Assembly (NCBI RefSeq): GCF_000003605.2
Contig: NW_003122920.1
Coordinates: forward strand, 2,406 to 25,041
From: Saccoglossus kowalevskii
Taxonomy: Eukaryota; Hemichordata; Enteropneusta; Harrimaniidae
DNA length: 22,636 bases
Direction of reading: 5' to 3'
A model generated the notes under the pieces. That model did no database searches, was not told where the DNA came from, and saw nothing but the letters and a program-made list of their open reading frames with translations. Numbering within the stretch: the stretch's first letter is position 1; every line of letters begins with the position of its first letter. The position numbers and the translations under genes were made by a program. Positions 15,801 through 22,289 of this stretch are shown here, one piece after another.

Positions 15801-16847
15801 AGCATAACTAGTTTGAGTAGATGTTTTTGTCGTATTTGTAGATGTATTGAGTTCTTATCAATATTTGACTCTGACTTCTACTTTTTCTTCTGTGTATGAG
15901 GTGCTGTTTTAGCACATCTACCAAATTATGACCTGAATTTATGACCTAGTTTTGCATAAGCCCTAAAGGTCACACATCTTGGTACTTTCTTGGGGTACAA
16001 CATTGCTATCAATGAGAACCTCTTTGAAAACCACGTCTGATTACTTTGATGTCGTACATATAGGTGCTGTAGGTGGAACTCTCTCAGATTTGTTCATTTC
16101 GTGATGATATCTTCAATTTTCTGATTTTCATGAATATTTTTATCATATTTGGTAAAGAATTATATTTTCGACTTCTTGTTGGAAACTGCAAGTTCAATTG
16201 CTTTAATATAATATATATAGACACTAAAGGTGGACTTCTCTCGGATTTTTTCCTATTGTGATATCTTCAATTCTTTGAAGAAATGTGCATTGCTAAAAGC
16301 AAAGCTATCTCAACCAAGAGGCTGCTTGTTAATAATTTGTGTTATTTTGTTTTGTTGTTTTGTTTGTTATATTTTGCTGTAACCCAGTTTTTGCCATTTA
16401 TATGTTTATTTTATCGAAAAAACATGTATAAATGTATATAGTTTTCCCAGAGCTAAGTTAAGTAGAATAAATCAGTCTGCCCTGCTTTCCAGTCATGTGG
16501 CATTCGCAGTTAACACAAAAAAGTCAGGTGAGACAACAGTGACCAAAATGTCTGGTTGTATAGAAATTATTATGTTTTTGCCATTGTAGCATAATATAAC
16601 CCAGGAATAAGCCAGGATGTGTGATTTAAACATGCATTGCAACGTATATATTGTATATTTTCTCTCAGATAGTTGATTGTTCTATTGGCTTATATTACAA
16701 CAATATAAAATACTATATTTTGCATTTCAGTGGAAATTTTGGCAGAAACAGAATCAAACAGAGTCAGAAAAAAAGAAACAGGAGGAAGCTGCAGCAGCTA
16801 AGCAAGCACAATCACAAGAAAAAAGCAAAACATGTGTCATACTCTAG
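778..16847 (+). CDS. 3' part of a multi-exon gene for a charged coiled-coil protein ending in a CaaX box
   Basis: Nine exons chain with matching phases and GT-AG borders: 778-825, 4050-4139, 4685-4762, 5616-5747, 7197-7241, 7377-7482, 8324-8767, 8926-9107 and 16731-16847. They total 1242 bases, or 413 residues plus a stop. The first five exons are symmetric phase 0. The product begins with short acidic and helical segments, has a run of seven Ser followed by Asp/Glu, then about 100 residues of Lys/Glu coiled coil, two more Ser/Asp/Glu blocks, and a C-terminus reading KSKTCVIL. A terminal Cys-Val-Ile-Leu fits a CaaX prenylation signal; Leu in the last place usually favours geranylgeranylation. 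Membrane anchoring is therefore likely, but the function is unknown. RPGR is one candidate, since vertebrate RPGR has a long charged tail and a CaaX isoform. Low-complexity acidic proteins of other families fit nearly as well. The N-terminal exons lie upstream of the window. Confidence 0.75.
900..1475 (+). repeat. repeat with 157-base tandem period, copy 1
   Basis: The phrase TTGTTCATTTTGTG recurs with its TTC at 924, 1081 and 1238, a spacing of 157 each time. The following bases (ATATCTTCAATT..., later ACATATATAGGTACTACATG) also repeat. After the units comes a unique tail near 1408-1460 containing AATGTGCATTGCTAA and GGCTGCTTGTTA. The same units and the same tail recur at 16030-16335, so this is a dispersed element with internal tandem repeats rather than a local satellite. 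No coding capacity is visible. Confidence 0.75.
1985..3175 (+). repeat. palindrome-tipped dispersed repeat, copy 1
   Basis: The left tip is a hairpin: AGTCCCCGTT (1985-1994) pairs with AACGGGGACT (2010-2019). AACGGGGACT occurs again at 3166-3175, giving an inverted repeat across the whole element. A CCGTCCGT-rich stretch follows the left tip. Inside, a unit of about 420 bases repeats (CCAGAGTCATAT at 2065 and 2485), each built of subunits of about 135-140 bases carrying CAAAATGGCCGACTGGCAGCCAT. A second copy with the same tips lies at 20048-21138. No protein is encoded; it looks like a non-autonomous mobile element of unassigned class. Confidence 0.75.
3316..3730. other. GC-rich island of unknown origin, possible in-frame exon 3316-3531
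   Basis: The composition changes sharply here: about 400 bases of GC-rich DNA lie within AT-rich intron. On the + strand an acceptor-like TTTTTTAAACAG at the left edge opens 72 codons in phase 0 up to GCG|GTAATG at 3531. This would fit the phase-0 chain of the host gene. The predicted peptide is Ala/Gly/Pro rich and unlike the Lys/Glu exons around it. The minus strand is also open over part of the island. I recognise no protein family on either strand. It may be a fragment of a mobile element that chances to look like an exon. Confidence 0.4.
4050..4139 (+). CDS. host gene exon B (phase 0-0)
   Basis: Thirty codons run from the acceptor GCTTTTTAAAAG to the donor GTAGCT. The peptide starts HSDNTLEVLQDSSNEDEGH and ends SLQEIEE, acidic and probably helical. 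An alternative acceptor two bases before 4071 (TTAGAG) would also keep phase 0 and remove seven residues. The donor departs from consensus but follows a purine-rich GAGGAG. Confidence 0.6.
4140..4684. other. intron, no feature seen
   Basis: AT-rich sequence between exons B and C. I see no repeat shared with other parts of the window and no open frame of coding character. Confidence 0.6.
4685..4762 (+). CDS. host gene exon C (phase 0-0)
   Basis: Twenty-six codons lie between the acceptor CACATGTAAG and the donor GTATAA. The peptide begins VKQLQQELELKHNW and ends ALRETLGKE. Hydrophobic positions are spaced as in an amphipathic helix or coiled coil. This is the least low-complexity segment of the protein in view, and so the best query for finding orthologues. 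Confidence 0.65.
4763..5615. other. intron, with a doubtful alternative exon at 5151
   Basis: AT-rich intron. A good acceptor (TTTTTGTTTTCAG) ends at 5150. After it, phase 0 is open for 35 codons to TGA near 5256, with a hydrophobic middle (YFCFITGFIFVSMC). It has no donor before the stop, so it could only be an alternative last exon. I do not include it in the gene. Confidence 0.45.
5616..5747 (+). CDS. host gene exon D, Ser run and acidic block (phase 0-0)
   Basis: Forty-four codons follow the acceptor AAAGCTGCAG and end before GTAGTG. The peptide starts with Glu, then seven Ser, then an Asp/Glu/Ser block, and continues with MDQSPVIKVTHQIIDDSTPNE. Ser followed by acidic residues suits casein-kinase-2-type phosphorylation, an inference from composition only. 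The second half is ordinary, non-repetitive sequence, which supports a real exon. Confidence 0.75.
5748..7196. other. intron, no firm feature
   Basis: A 1.45 kb AT-rich intron. A possible acceptor (TTTTCAATTTTAG, about 5983) is followed in phase 0 by NAGHGDDCSSSLFSHD and soon a stop, with no good donor. This may be a cryptic exon and is not annotated. I see no transposon coding remnants. Confidence 0.5.
7197..7241 (+). CDS. host gene exon E (phase 0-0)
   Basis: Fifteen codons (IKKKASEDESEDEDE) lie between a strong acceptor with a long T run ending TTTTTTTATAG and a consensus donor GTAAGA. The change from a basic cluster to an acidic cluster repeats the pattern of neighbouring exons. Both phases are 0. 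Confidence 0.75.
7377..7482 (+). CDS. host gene exon F, start of Lys/Glu coiled coil (phase 0-1)
   Basis: The acceptor ACTTTTCAG precedes DDESGVSDLEDLDPKEKKK, and the exon continues as alternating Lys/Glu to a GTGAGT donor that splits a codon after one base. The switch to phase 1 is matched exactly by the next exon. The Lys/Glu alternation predicts a long single helix or coiled coil. Confidence 0.8.
7483..8323. other. intron, no feature seen
   Basis: AT-rich intron. The reading frame continues open for a while past the donor, but composition changes at once from Lys/Glu to mixed residues. A short TTAA-rich run (TAATTAATTAATTA) lies just before the next acceptor. Nothing else stands out. Confidence 0.6.
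8324..8767 (+). CDS. host gene exon G, main Lys/Glu coiled coil and acidic block (phase 1-1)
   Basis: This is the largest exon in view. The acceptor ends TTAATTACAG, and its first two bases complete the codon split in exon F. About 60 residues of Lys/Glu/Arg helix are followed by a basic Ala/Lys patch (IAAAKKAKTKTKKK), an Asp/Glu/Ser block of about 30 residues, a second Lys/Ala/Glu stretch, and ESESEDDESEEE before the donor GTAAGA. Purine-rich triplets make the exon repeat-like at DNA level, and length variation between alleles is likely. The opposite strand is open too, but only as poly-Ser and poly-Phe, a shadow of the repeats. Confidence 0.85.
8926..9107 (+). CDS. host gene exon H, basic then acidic segment (phase 1-0)
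   Basis: The acceptor GTTTTCATTAG is followed by VPKPKSKDKKTTDIFGRSK, then an acidic block with six Asp in a row, then KKKDKEKSTQQESPSK and a GTATGT donor. The first codon is completed by the last base of exon G. The DIFGRSKAAPKK segment is not low-complexity and would be a useful query. The next intron holds the nested transposons. Confidence 0.8.
9208..9259 (+). repeat. DIRS left inverted terminal repeat
   Basis: This segment, starting ACCTACCAGAAAGTC and ending TTACTTGTTAGGC, is the reverse complement of 14822-14873 with about five mismatches in 52 bases. It holds AATAAA-type bases on both strands (AATAAATTCCATTTATT). No direct target duplication is visible outside it, as expected for DIRS elements, which insert through a recombinase. 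Confidence 0.85.
9605..10742 (-). pseudogene. DIRS tyrosine recombinase, broken
   Basis: In minus-strand order: an N-terminal core-binding part (DTRRLYEYRWRLYTHWC ... YLFDQGKS, about 10580-10430), then after a frame loss the catalytic part (PFEPIDKAD ... PGRRHLEIGALS, about 10230-10110), a WYCDRT-type segment, a KAQEVRG box near 9840, and finally a YYLRDL motif at 9713-9730 with the likely active-site Tyr. The frame after that motif stays open to a stop at 9605. At least three frames are used. In the box usually written HxxR, the first residue reads Gln. The enzyme would recombine circular cDNA into the genome; this copy cannot be made as one protein. Confidence 0.8.
10748..11047 (+). mobile_element. 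5'-truncated LINE-like 3' fragment inserted in the DIRS element
   Basis: Exactly 300 bases lie between two copies of AGAAG (10743-10747 and 11048-11052). The + strand is open from the left edge to a stop at 11031. It encodes a peptide with NFVCSLIRNHIYYSKWKKQK, a pattern like the C-terminal region of non-LTR retrotransposon ORF2 proteins, with a basic tail. Only 16 bases follow the stop, and there is no poly-A tail. Deleting the fragment with one AGAAG copy brings the two flanking DIRS frames back into one phase. The class is tentative; the insertion itself is well supported. Confidence 0.65.
11053..11300 (-). pseudogene. DIRS conserved linker between RNase H and recombinase
   Basis: The minus strand reads GPRIDLFANHCIAKLKTYVS, then DALSISW and YAFPPFHLVHQVLEKL. 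This is the segment that follows RNase H in DIRS elements (DLFA...N, DA...W, AFPP motifs) and is sometimes labelled a methyltransferase-like region. It continues past the LINE-like insertion into VAPNLPAKVWFP near 10725. Part of the upstream frame is shifted relative to RNase H. Confidence 0.7.
11399..11781 (-). pseudogene. DIRS RNase H domain, frameshifted
   Basis: One frame carries SLTLITDASLQGWGAHL (first catalytic Asp) and HHINWLELQTVLLSLKNIF (catalytic Glu). The other carries LLRTDNTSVVSYINKDGG (third acidic motif). The frame changes near 11480-11510. The domain degrades the RNA strand during reverse transcription. At its upstream end, the hAT insertion separates it from the reverse transcriptase. 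Confidence 0.85.
11788..11803 (+). repeat. hAT left terminal inverted repeat
   Basis: CAGTGTTGCTGCCAGG matches the reverse complement of 12620-12635 (CAGTGTTGCATCCAGG) in 14 of 16 positions. CAG at the tip is typical of hAT termini. Confidence 0.85.
11993..12341. other. assembly gap (349 N)
   Basis: A run of N lies inside the hAT element. Any apparent frame through it is meaningless. The true length is unknown, so most of a transposase gene could be missing here. Confidence 0.99.
12342..12513 (+). pseudogene. hAT transposase C-terminus (dimerisation region), cut by the assembly gap
   Basis: From the edge of the gap the + strand reads YLLKLAKIALVLPVQTADCE, then RGFSVQNKIKTKTRN, and a leucine-rich end up to a TAA at 12511-12513. 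The ERxFS motif with a following K-K-R segment is the signature of the hAT C-terminal dimerisation domain, close to the zinc-finger/ZNF862-like hAT group. This stretch has no internal stop, so this copy may be fairly young. The rest of the protein is in the gap or absent. Only 122 bases follow before the right TIR end. Confidence 0.85.
12620..12635 (-). repeat. hAT right terminal inverted repeat
   Basis: CCTGGATGCAACACTG is the partner of the left terminal repeat at 11788-11803. It is followed at once by CAGTAA, which is also found before the left end. Confidence 0.85.
12642..13470 (-). pseudogene. DIRS reverse transcriptase, frameshifted
   Basis: In minus-strand order and across three frames: IRQEVASLLEKRTIRLV and a GFF segment (about 13376-13290), RPVLDLSRLNKFVELKCF (about 13245-13190), LDLSEAYIPIH with the first catalytic Asp (about 13170-13130), ALPFGLCTASYVFTRVL (about 13055-13000), and YLDDWLLHN with the catalytic Asp pair at 12951-12962. 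A WGMQFDTEQGLVRPS thumb-type segment and MRLIGNLTS follow. One frame break coincides with a run of ten C at about 13258-13267. The enzyme copies the element RNA; this copy cannot be made as one protein. Confidence 0.9.
13600..14568 (-). pseudogene. DIRS gag-like region, broken
   Basis: Upstream of the reverse transcriptase, the minus strand has open stretches 14568-14134, 14118-13921 and 13680-13348 in different frames. Parts such as the basic VKLKPQGSPGSKS segment (about 13820) and Ser-rich end (about 13440) fit the first open frame of DIRS elements by position and composition. No zinc knuckle or other diagnostic motif is visible, so the call rests on location in the element. The true start could not be fixed. 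Confidence 0.5.
14569..14821. other. DIRS 5' non-coding region
   Basis: Between the gag-like region and the right inverted repeat lies about 250 bases with no coding signal. It includes GGTGACCCCTCAGG, similar to GGTGACTCTTCAGG near the other end (about 9401). This may be a piece of repeated terminal structure, but the match is too short to build on. Confidence 0.4.
14822..14873 (-). repeat. DIRS right inverted terminal repeat
   Basis: GCCTAACGAGTAATAAATG up to CTTTCTGGTAGGT is the inverted partner of 9208-9259. Composition drops back to AT-rich intron immediately outside it. Confidence 0.85.
14874..16509. other. rest of host intron, with one 157-base-period repeat
   Basis: AT-rich intron with no coding signal that I can support. 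It contains copy 2 of the 157-base-period family (16030-16335). A TATATA-rich stretch near 15280-15310 is simple sequence. Confidence 0.6.
16030..16335 (+). repeat. repeat with 157-base tandem period, copy 2
   Basis: Two units start with TTGTTCATTTCGTG (TTC at 16093) and a diverged TTTTTCCTATTGTG (TTC at 16250), 157 bases apart. The tail AATGTGCATTGCTAA ... GGCTGCTTGTTA matches the tail of copy 1. Shared units plus shared tail show that this is a dispersed element with a fixed 3' boundary near GCTTGTTA. Confidence 0.75.
16510..16527 (+). CDS. possible 18-base micro-exon of the host gene
   Basis: The sequence CATTCGCAG precedes six codons (LTQKSQ), followed by GTGAGA, a good donor. Both phases are 0, so inclusion or skipping keeps the frame between exon H and the last exon. 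Upstream lies a pyrimidine tract ending TTTCCAG 14 bases earlier; using that acceptor would bring a stop in phase 0. Evidence is weak because the exon is tiny. Confidence 0.3.
16731..16847 (+). CDS. host gene last exon, ends in CaaX motif CVIL
   Basis: A good acceptor (TTTTGCATTTCAG) opens phase 0 with WKFWQKQNQTESEKKKQ, then an Ala/Gln/Lys helix, and KSKTCVIL followed by TAG at 16845-16847. It joins in phase with exon H or with the possible micro-exon. Cys-aliphatic-aliphatic-Leu at the very end, after a Lys/Ser-rich stretch, fits a geranylgeranylation site. This would tether the protein to membrane or to a prenyl-binding carrier. The Lys/Glu/Gln character matches exons F-H, which supports that they belong to one gene. 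Confidence 0.75.
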   Translation, partial: WKFWQKQNQTESEKKKQEEAAAAKQAQSQEKSKTCVIL

Positions 16848-17770
16848 CTGTTATACTTAGTTTGCCATGTCTGATTGTGATGAGAACTTGAATGAATAAT
16901 CAATCACAATTATTATGTGTGTGCATCAACCAATCATATTTACTGGTGTATGAATTGTTAAAATTGTGATTTGTCAAGTTTACAATGAATGTCCAATGAC
17001 ACTAAATATGTAAATAATTACTACACATCAGCCAATCAGGCGTGTGTGAATGTATATAGTGATGTTTTATGCTGAGCGAGGTTTCATTTTGTACAGTGAG
17101 AAAACATGATTCCATCCATCTGTATACATTTCCGTTTTGAAACAAACTTTTTACTATTATTTGAAAACCTGGAATATAAATTATCTTTATAGTCTTAACC
17201 TTCTCGCTCCTTTCTCTGATTTGATGGAATAATCCACTATAGATATGAATTGTAAGTGACTGTAAAATAGGCTAAGAGTAGCTTTACTAAACAGTATGGA
17301 GATCAATCATATTTACAGTAATAACCACAAAGATTGGTTGTTAGAATCGACACATACTGTGTTGTGTTCATAGACTAATCCAAATGTGACATCATCTGTC
17401 TACTTTGGGTATTGTCTTGTATTTTAAATCATTTTTTTTATTCTGTATTTGTAAAGCTGTCATTTTTAATGAGCATGCTGTAAGTTAGTATATAGCACTG
17501 TCAACTCCATAGCTGAATTCATTCAATGAGGACAGCTGAAATATCTGCTGTAATTTTATGTCTTCCACATTTCATGTATGGCCATAAATACAAATTTGTA
17601 AGTTTTAAAAACTGTCAAAGCAACCTCGTACTTTACCCCTTTTATTTACCTGTTCACAGAGACATGCAATTTAATTTGCTGTCTGAAGTATTCCTAGGAA
17701 GTATGTATTGTTGAATATTCCCATATACATGCTGTGCTAATTTAAATAAAACATTTGTCCTACAAGTATA
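16848..17770 (+). other. probable 3' untranslated region
   Basis: After the stop, the first AATAAA on this strand is at 17745-17750, giving a 3' UTR of about 0.9 kb. The stretch is AT-rich and has no coding character. The cleavage site itself cannot be placed. Confidence 0.5.
17745..17750 (+). terminator. candidate polyadenylation signal AATAAA
   Basis: First canonical hexamer downstream of the host stop codon, in ATTTAAATAAAACATTTG. Other AATAAA motifs occur later (for example near 18307), so this is the simplest but not the only choice. Confidence 0.45.
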
Positions 17771-19174
17771 TAGAAGCAATAGGTTAAAAAAATGTGGTGT
17801 TAATCACCAACCAATTTTCATAATGTGACATGCTTGGGGTTTGGTATTGATGTCATTGACAGATATGTATCATAAATACTGCAGTGATGCCCTCATAGAT
17901 ATAAGAGAAGAACAGCTTGAACTGACAAATGAAACTTACTCACTGAATTACATGGATACATCTAATAAGTATGTCCTTATTTTAACCACCAGTAATTATT
18001 TCAGTGTATCAAGTCATGCCTCAAGACCCACCTCCTCCCTCAATGCTGTGTTTACAAGTAGACATGGATGATTTTCTTGACAATCAGTTTGATTGTTTGT
18101 TTAATTTCCAAAAATAGAAATCTTGCCAGAAATCATTTACAAAAAATTATTTGAATGTACTTATTTTTTGGACTGTGCTATTTATTTTCAATTTACTTTG
18201 CTCACTGTATTCAACCTTGATGGTGAACTACTGTATTTACTCTATTATTAGAAGCACATCAACAGTAAGGAGACTGCTTCTGATAATAACATACCAGTAG
18301 TACTGAAATAAATGTCTGTGCCTCTGATAGATTACCAGGTATTATATATCATGACATTATACCAAATATTATGTCAATATTATCTTTTAAATACTACCAT
18401 TCTGCATTCTTTATAATTATTTATACAGTAAAATCATAATTATGTTACAAATAAAGCCAATGATGTTGACAGTAATTTACAATAAGCAAAGTACTCAGAC
18501 TGAACATTTTCAGTTGACTGTGAACTTAGGTTATAAAAGTATAATTATTTGAATGATTTTAAGCAATTCAAAGAATGTTGATATTTATTTAGAAATTAAT
18601 GAAATCAACGAGATATGCAAACTAAGATTATCAAAACATTTTATTAAATTTTACCACTATGATTTATTCAGGAAACCTATTTTATATTTAAATTTCTGGT
18701 GATTCAATAAGTAATTTTTTGGATGTTTGCTTTTGAAAAACTGTAAATGCCATTGTATATTATTGTGAAATAAGTTTGTTTTTTTTAAAGAAAGGGACAC
18801 TGTTATGCGTCTAATTTGTACAAATGAATACAATGTGTATATAAAAAGTAACATGATTGCCATTTCAAGTTATGTAGATACAAGTGTAACATTTTCTCTG
18901 TTACTCCCAGATTTCTGTTATGAATTGTTCTAATAACAATATCTTTAAAAGATGGAAATAAATATTCCAAGGTTTCCTATACCACCAGTATTCATTGTAT
19001 TGAATTTTCAGTAAGATTTCACAGAAAACATGTGCCCTCATTTAGTATAAATTGAATTTCTTGTCCACATTAAATGAAATGAGGCTAATGTCTAGAGGTG
19101 ATTTGTCATGGATTATAGTGTCACTTATGAGATATATTTAACGTTAAAATGGGCTCAGGTGTTGGAAAAGCTAT
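17771..19174. other. intergenic AT-rich DNA, no feature seen
   Basis: No open frame in this stretch has splice borders or composition suggesting coding, on either strand. I see no inverted or tandem structure of note. Confidence 0.6.
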
Positions 19175-19260
19175 TTAAAGGAAAAGTCAAGGCTAACAAT
19201 ATAACGCTCCCAGATGAAAGAGCTCAGCAAATGTAAGAAAATGCAATTTACAGTTTCTTG
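19175..19260 (+). repeat. MITE left TIR
   Basis: The segment containing ATAACGCTCCCAGATGAAAG and AGCAAATGTAAG pairs with 19779-19866 in inverted orientation, with roughly four of five bases identical by eye. Confidence 0.75.
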
Positions 19261-19778
19261 TATCATTTTTTTCATTCTCCAGATATTCAACTTTTCATCA
19301 GTGTTATGTAGTCCGCCATCTTGTTTCTTTAGCAAAGGATTGTTGGTAAAGTATGACGACAAATCAACTGTTGAGAAAAGTTGAATCTTTAAAATATGGT
19401 AGCATACATGTACCAGTGCAAAACCTGTATATAAAATAGTTGTCATAGCAACATAACTGAAAATATTCATTTTTATGCATACATTTTATACAATTTATTG
19501 TTGCGATTAGGCTATACATGTAATATATAACCTGTAGACACACAAAAAGAGGACAAAAAAGTGTCACTCTATTTTTAACGATCAAAATAATGATTTTTAT
19601 TTATTTAACATTTTTGGCAATATCTCTATTTTTTGTGTATTTGTAACATTCTAATTTCCATTAATATAATTATATACGTGAGTAATATGCACATCAAAAA
19701 TTTTAACTAATTCGCATCAGTATTTCTCCTGTTATAGATGAAAGCTTTTTTTCAATTTTTACACAACAGAAGTGAAAT

Positions 19779-19866
19779 CAAAAAACTGTTAATTGTATTC
19801 TCCTACATTTGCCAAGCTCTTTCAACTGGGAGCATTATGTTGTTTGCTTTGACTTTGACCAATTAA
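19779..19866 (-). repeat. MITE right TIR
   Basis: Contains CTACATTTGCCAAGCTCTTT and CTGGGAGCATTATG, the inverted counterpart of the left TIR. TTAA lies at the outer edge. Confidence 0.75.
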
Positions 19867-20047
19867 AAAAAAAGTTGCAAGGACATCGGAACATCGTGTA
19901 CATTTTGACAACTCTTATAATTGGCAATAACAAAAACAATAAAAATTTATATATTGTTATTACTTATTATGTAGCGTGACAATAGACAATAGCAAAATAC
20001 ATGTAGCTATATACAAGTCCAGAAGTAATCATACCACACTGCATATT

Positions 20048-21138
20048 AGTCCCCGTTCGAATGCAGTCCGAAAAACGGGGACTAATGGATTGACCTCTGT
20101 GCATGCGTGTGTGCGTGCCTAGACCAATTACATTCTAACTTCATACATAATATTATACATATGCACATCAATTTGTTTCACGATCTGATTTAAGATGGCT
20201 GAATGACAGCCATTTTTATACTGAAAAATCATGGATTTTGTTCAAACGTGGTATATACATTGGACATTATGGGACATTGATGCACATCATTTTGTTTTTC
20301 AGATAAGATTCAAAATGGCCGGCTTGTGGCCATTTTGTTTAATGAATGTGGTTCTAGTGCCATATCTCTGACTTGCTGTGACTGATTATGTTCAAATTTT
20401 AAATATTCATTATACATTACATCATTGATATACAGATATATTGGTTTGATTATTCTATTCAAAGTGGCCAACGGGTGGCCATTTAGGGGCTAAAAAATTA
20501 TCAAATATCAAGCATTTCTGGCCTTTGTGGATGGATTTTGTTCAACCTTTGTACATACATTAGACAGGGGTTCCTGATGCACGTCATTTTATTTTTCAGA
20601 TCTTATTCAGAATGGCTGACTGGCAGCCATTTTGTTTTAATGAATGGGCTTCTGGTGCCATATCTCTGACATGCTTTGACTGATTATGTTAAAATTTTAT
20701 ATATTCATTATACATCATGTTATAGATATATAGATGTATTCAAAATGGCTGATGCGTTTGCAGAGCAATATCTGTCAATATAGACAAGTACTCATTTGGC
20801 AATCAGATACAAGCGATGTCAATCACTTTTGTGCTAAAAAATCATCAAATATCAATCATTTATAGATGGAATTTGTTCAAAATTTGTATAAACATTACCT
20901 ATTATGGGTTTCTGATGCACGTAATTTTATTTTTCAGATTAGACTTAAAATGGCGGACTGGTGGCCATTTTGTTTTAATAATTGTGCTTTGAATGTACAT
21001 AACTCTGACGATCAGATACCAGTGTCAATCATTTTATTGTTAAACAATCATCATAATCATATTCCTGACATGTTTATATTCCAAATATATTACTATAAAC
21101 AAAACTATATATCTTAAATTTGATAACTAACAGGGACT
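20048..21138 (+). repeat. palindrome-tipped dispersed repeat, copy 2
   Basis: The left tip AGTCCCCGTT (20048-20057) pairs with AACGGGGACT (20074-20083), and AACAGGGACT closes the element at 21129-21138, as in copy 1. A GTGCATGCGTGTG stretch follows the left hairpin. Inside are at least five diverged subunits of about 120-150 bases, most with an AAAATGGC ... GCCATTTT dyad (for example near 20309-20337, 20610-20632 and 20947-20971). Copy 2 has drifted far from copy 1 internally, but the ends are kept. Confidence 0.75.
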
Positions 21139-21179
21139 GTGCAAGACTCGTGTTCTGCTTTATTCTACATTTATTTAAA

Positions 21180-21360
21180 ATGTCAGATTTGTTAATTTTG
21201 TGCCAATATTTTTAATTCTCTATTTTCAGCGACTGATATTGTTAAATATTTATTGAAAACTACAAGCCCTATTATATTGATAATTGATATGTAGGGTGCT
21301 TTCGTGATGAAACTTCTTGAACCAAGAATAAAGGGCTTAAATGTGCATTGAAAAGTGTTG
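21180..21360 (+). repeat. 157-base-period family, copy 3 (single diverged unit)
   Basis: CAGATTTGTTAATTTTGTG, TAATTCTCTATTTTCAG and a later AAATGTGCATTG follow the same order as in copies 1 and 2, with heavy divergence. It begins about 40 bases after the palindrome-tipped copy 2. Confidence 0.55.
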
Positions 21361-22289
21361 TGAAGTGAAGGCAGTATCCATTTCCATATTTCGCTGTTTT
21401 GGAATGTATTCTGACAGAGTCTTGTGTGGTCAACATTTTTCTATCATTTTTTGCAGTGTTTAGTATTTTGCGATATTACAGATTTCTTTCCAACAATAAA
21501 TAATTTCTAGTACCGAGAAATGTTTCACAGCTGGGAGAGATTCATGACGACATATGCCATCATTAGTATTACATTTCCATTAGAATCAATTTTGTCTTAA
21601 TATAAATATAGTTGCAAAAAATAACAAGAAAATAATCAACATATAAAATATAGAAAGAATTGTATATTGCTGCACAATTAGAATGATATATTTGTAGATG
21701 TACATTGGTATCTAACATTCTTGTTGGGACATATTACACATTACTGTCACAGTGTGCAATGACAAATTTTATTGATGATTTGGTAATCCTTTGGTATTAG
21801 TAAACATATATTACATGGATTTATTGTGAATCTTGGAATGTTTTTATACGTGCTTGGTAATGTGATCCATGTTGTGTGGCCAGTCCATCTGAGCTGGTAA
21901 AACTAATATTTGTTTGGATTTTCGCTATACACATGTAAATGGCGTGAAAATTATTCTAGACTAGTTAAGTTAACAAAGTGTCATGTGAGCTTTTAACAAA
22001 CAGCGTATAAATGTTACCTATGTTACTGTTTTGTCGAAATTCGTAGTGCAAATAGAAAAGTCATGTTTGTTTGGAAATTTGACCTAAGTTGTCGTATCAA
22101 ACCCCGTTATTTAAAAATTGGAAAAAAATGTCAAAAATTTATGAAAAGGTAGTGGAATGAAAAGTGATTGGAAAAGTATCCAGTTGATTTCATAAGGAAA
22201 AAATATGATAGTACACTAGATATACTCACAAAGTAATTTTTGATTTACATATCCAAAATACTGATGTGTAGGTATGCTACAATAAAGTA
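21361..22289. other. intergenic AT-rich DNA, no feature seen
   Basis: I find no gene, RNA or repeat here that I can support. Short A/T runs only. Confidence 0.6.

Larger units (their letters stand above)
19175..19866. mobile_element. MITE-like element with long TIRs and TTAA ends
   Basis: The left end (19175-19260) and right end (19779-19866) are inverted copies over about 85 bases. Shared blocks include GCTCCCAG, TGAAAGAGCT, GCAAATGTA and CAGTTT. Both outer ends are TTAA (19175-19178 and 19863-19866), the target used by piggyBac-type and some other DNA transposons. The roughly 520 bases between the repeats have no transposase remnant. Non-autonomous DNA transposon is the best reading; assigning piggyBac rests only on TTAA, which is common in AT-rich DNA. 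Confidence 0.7.
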
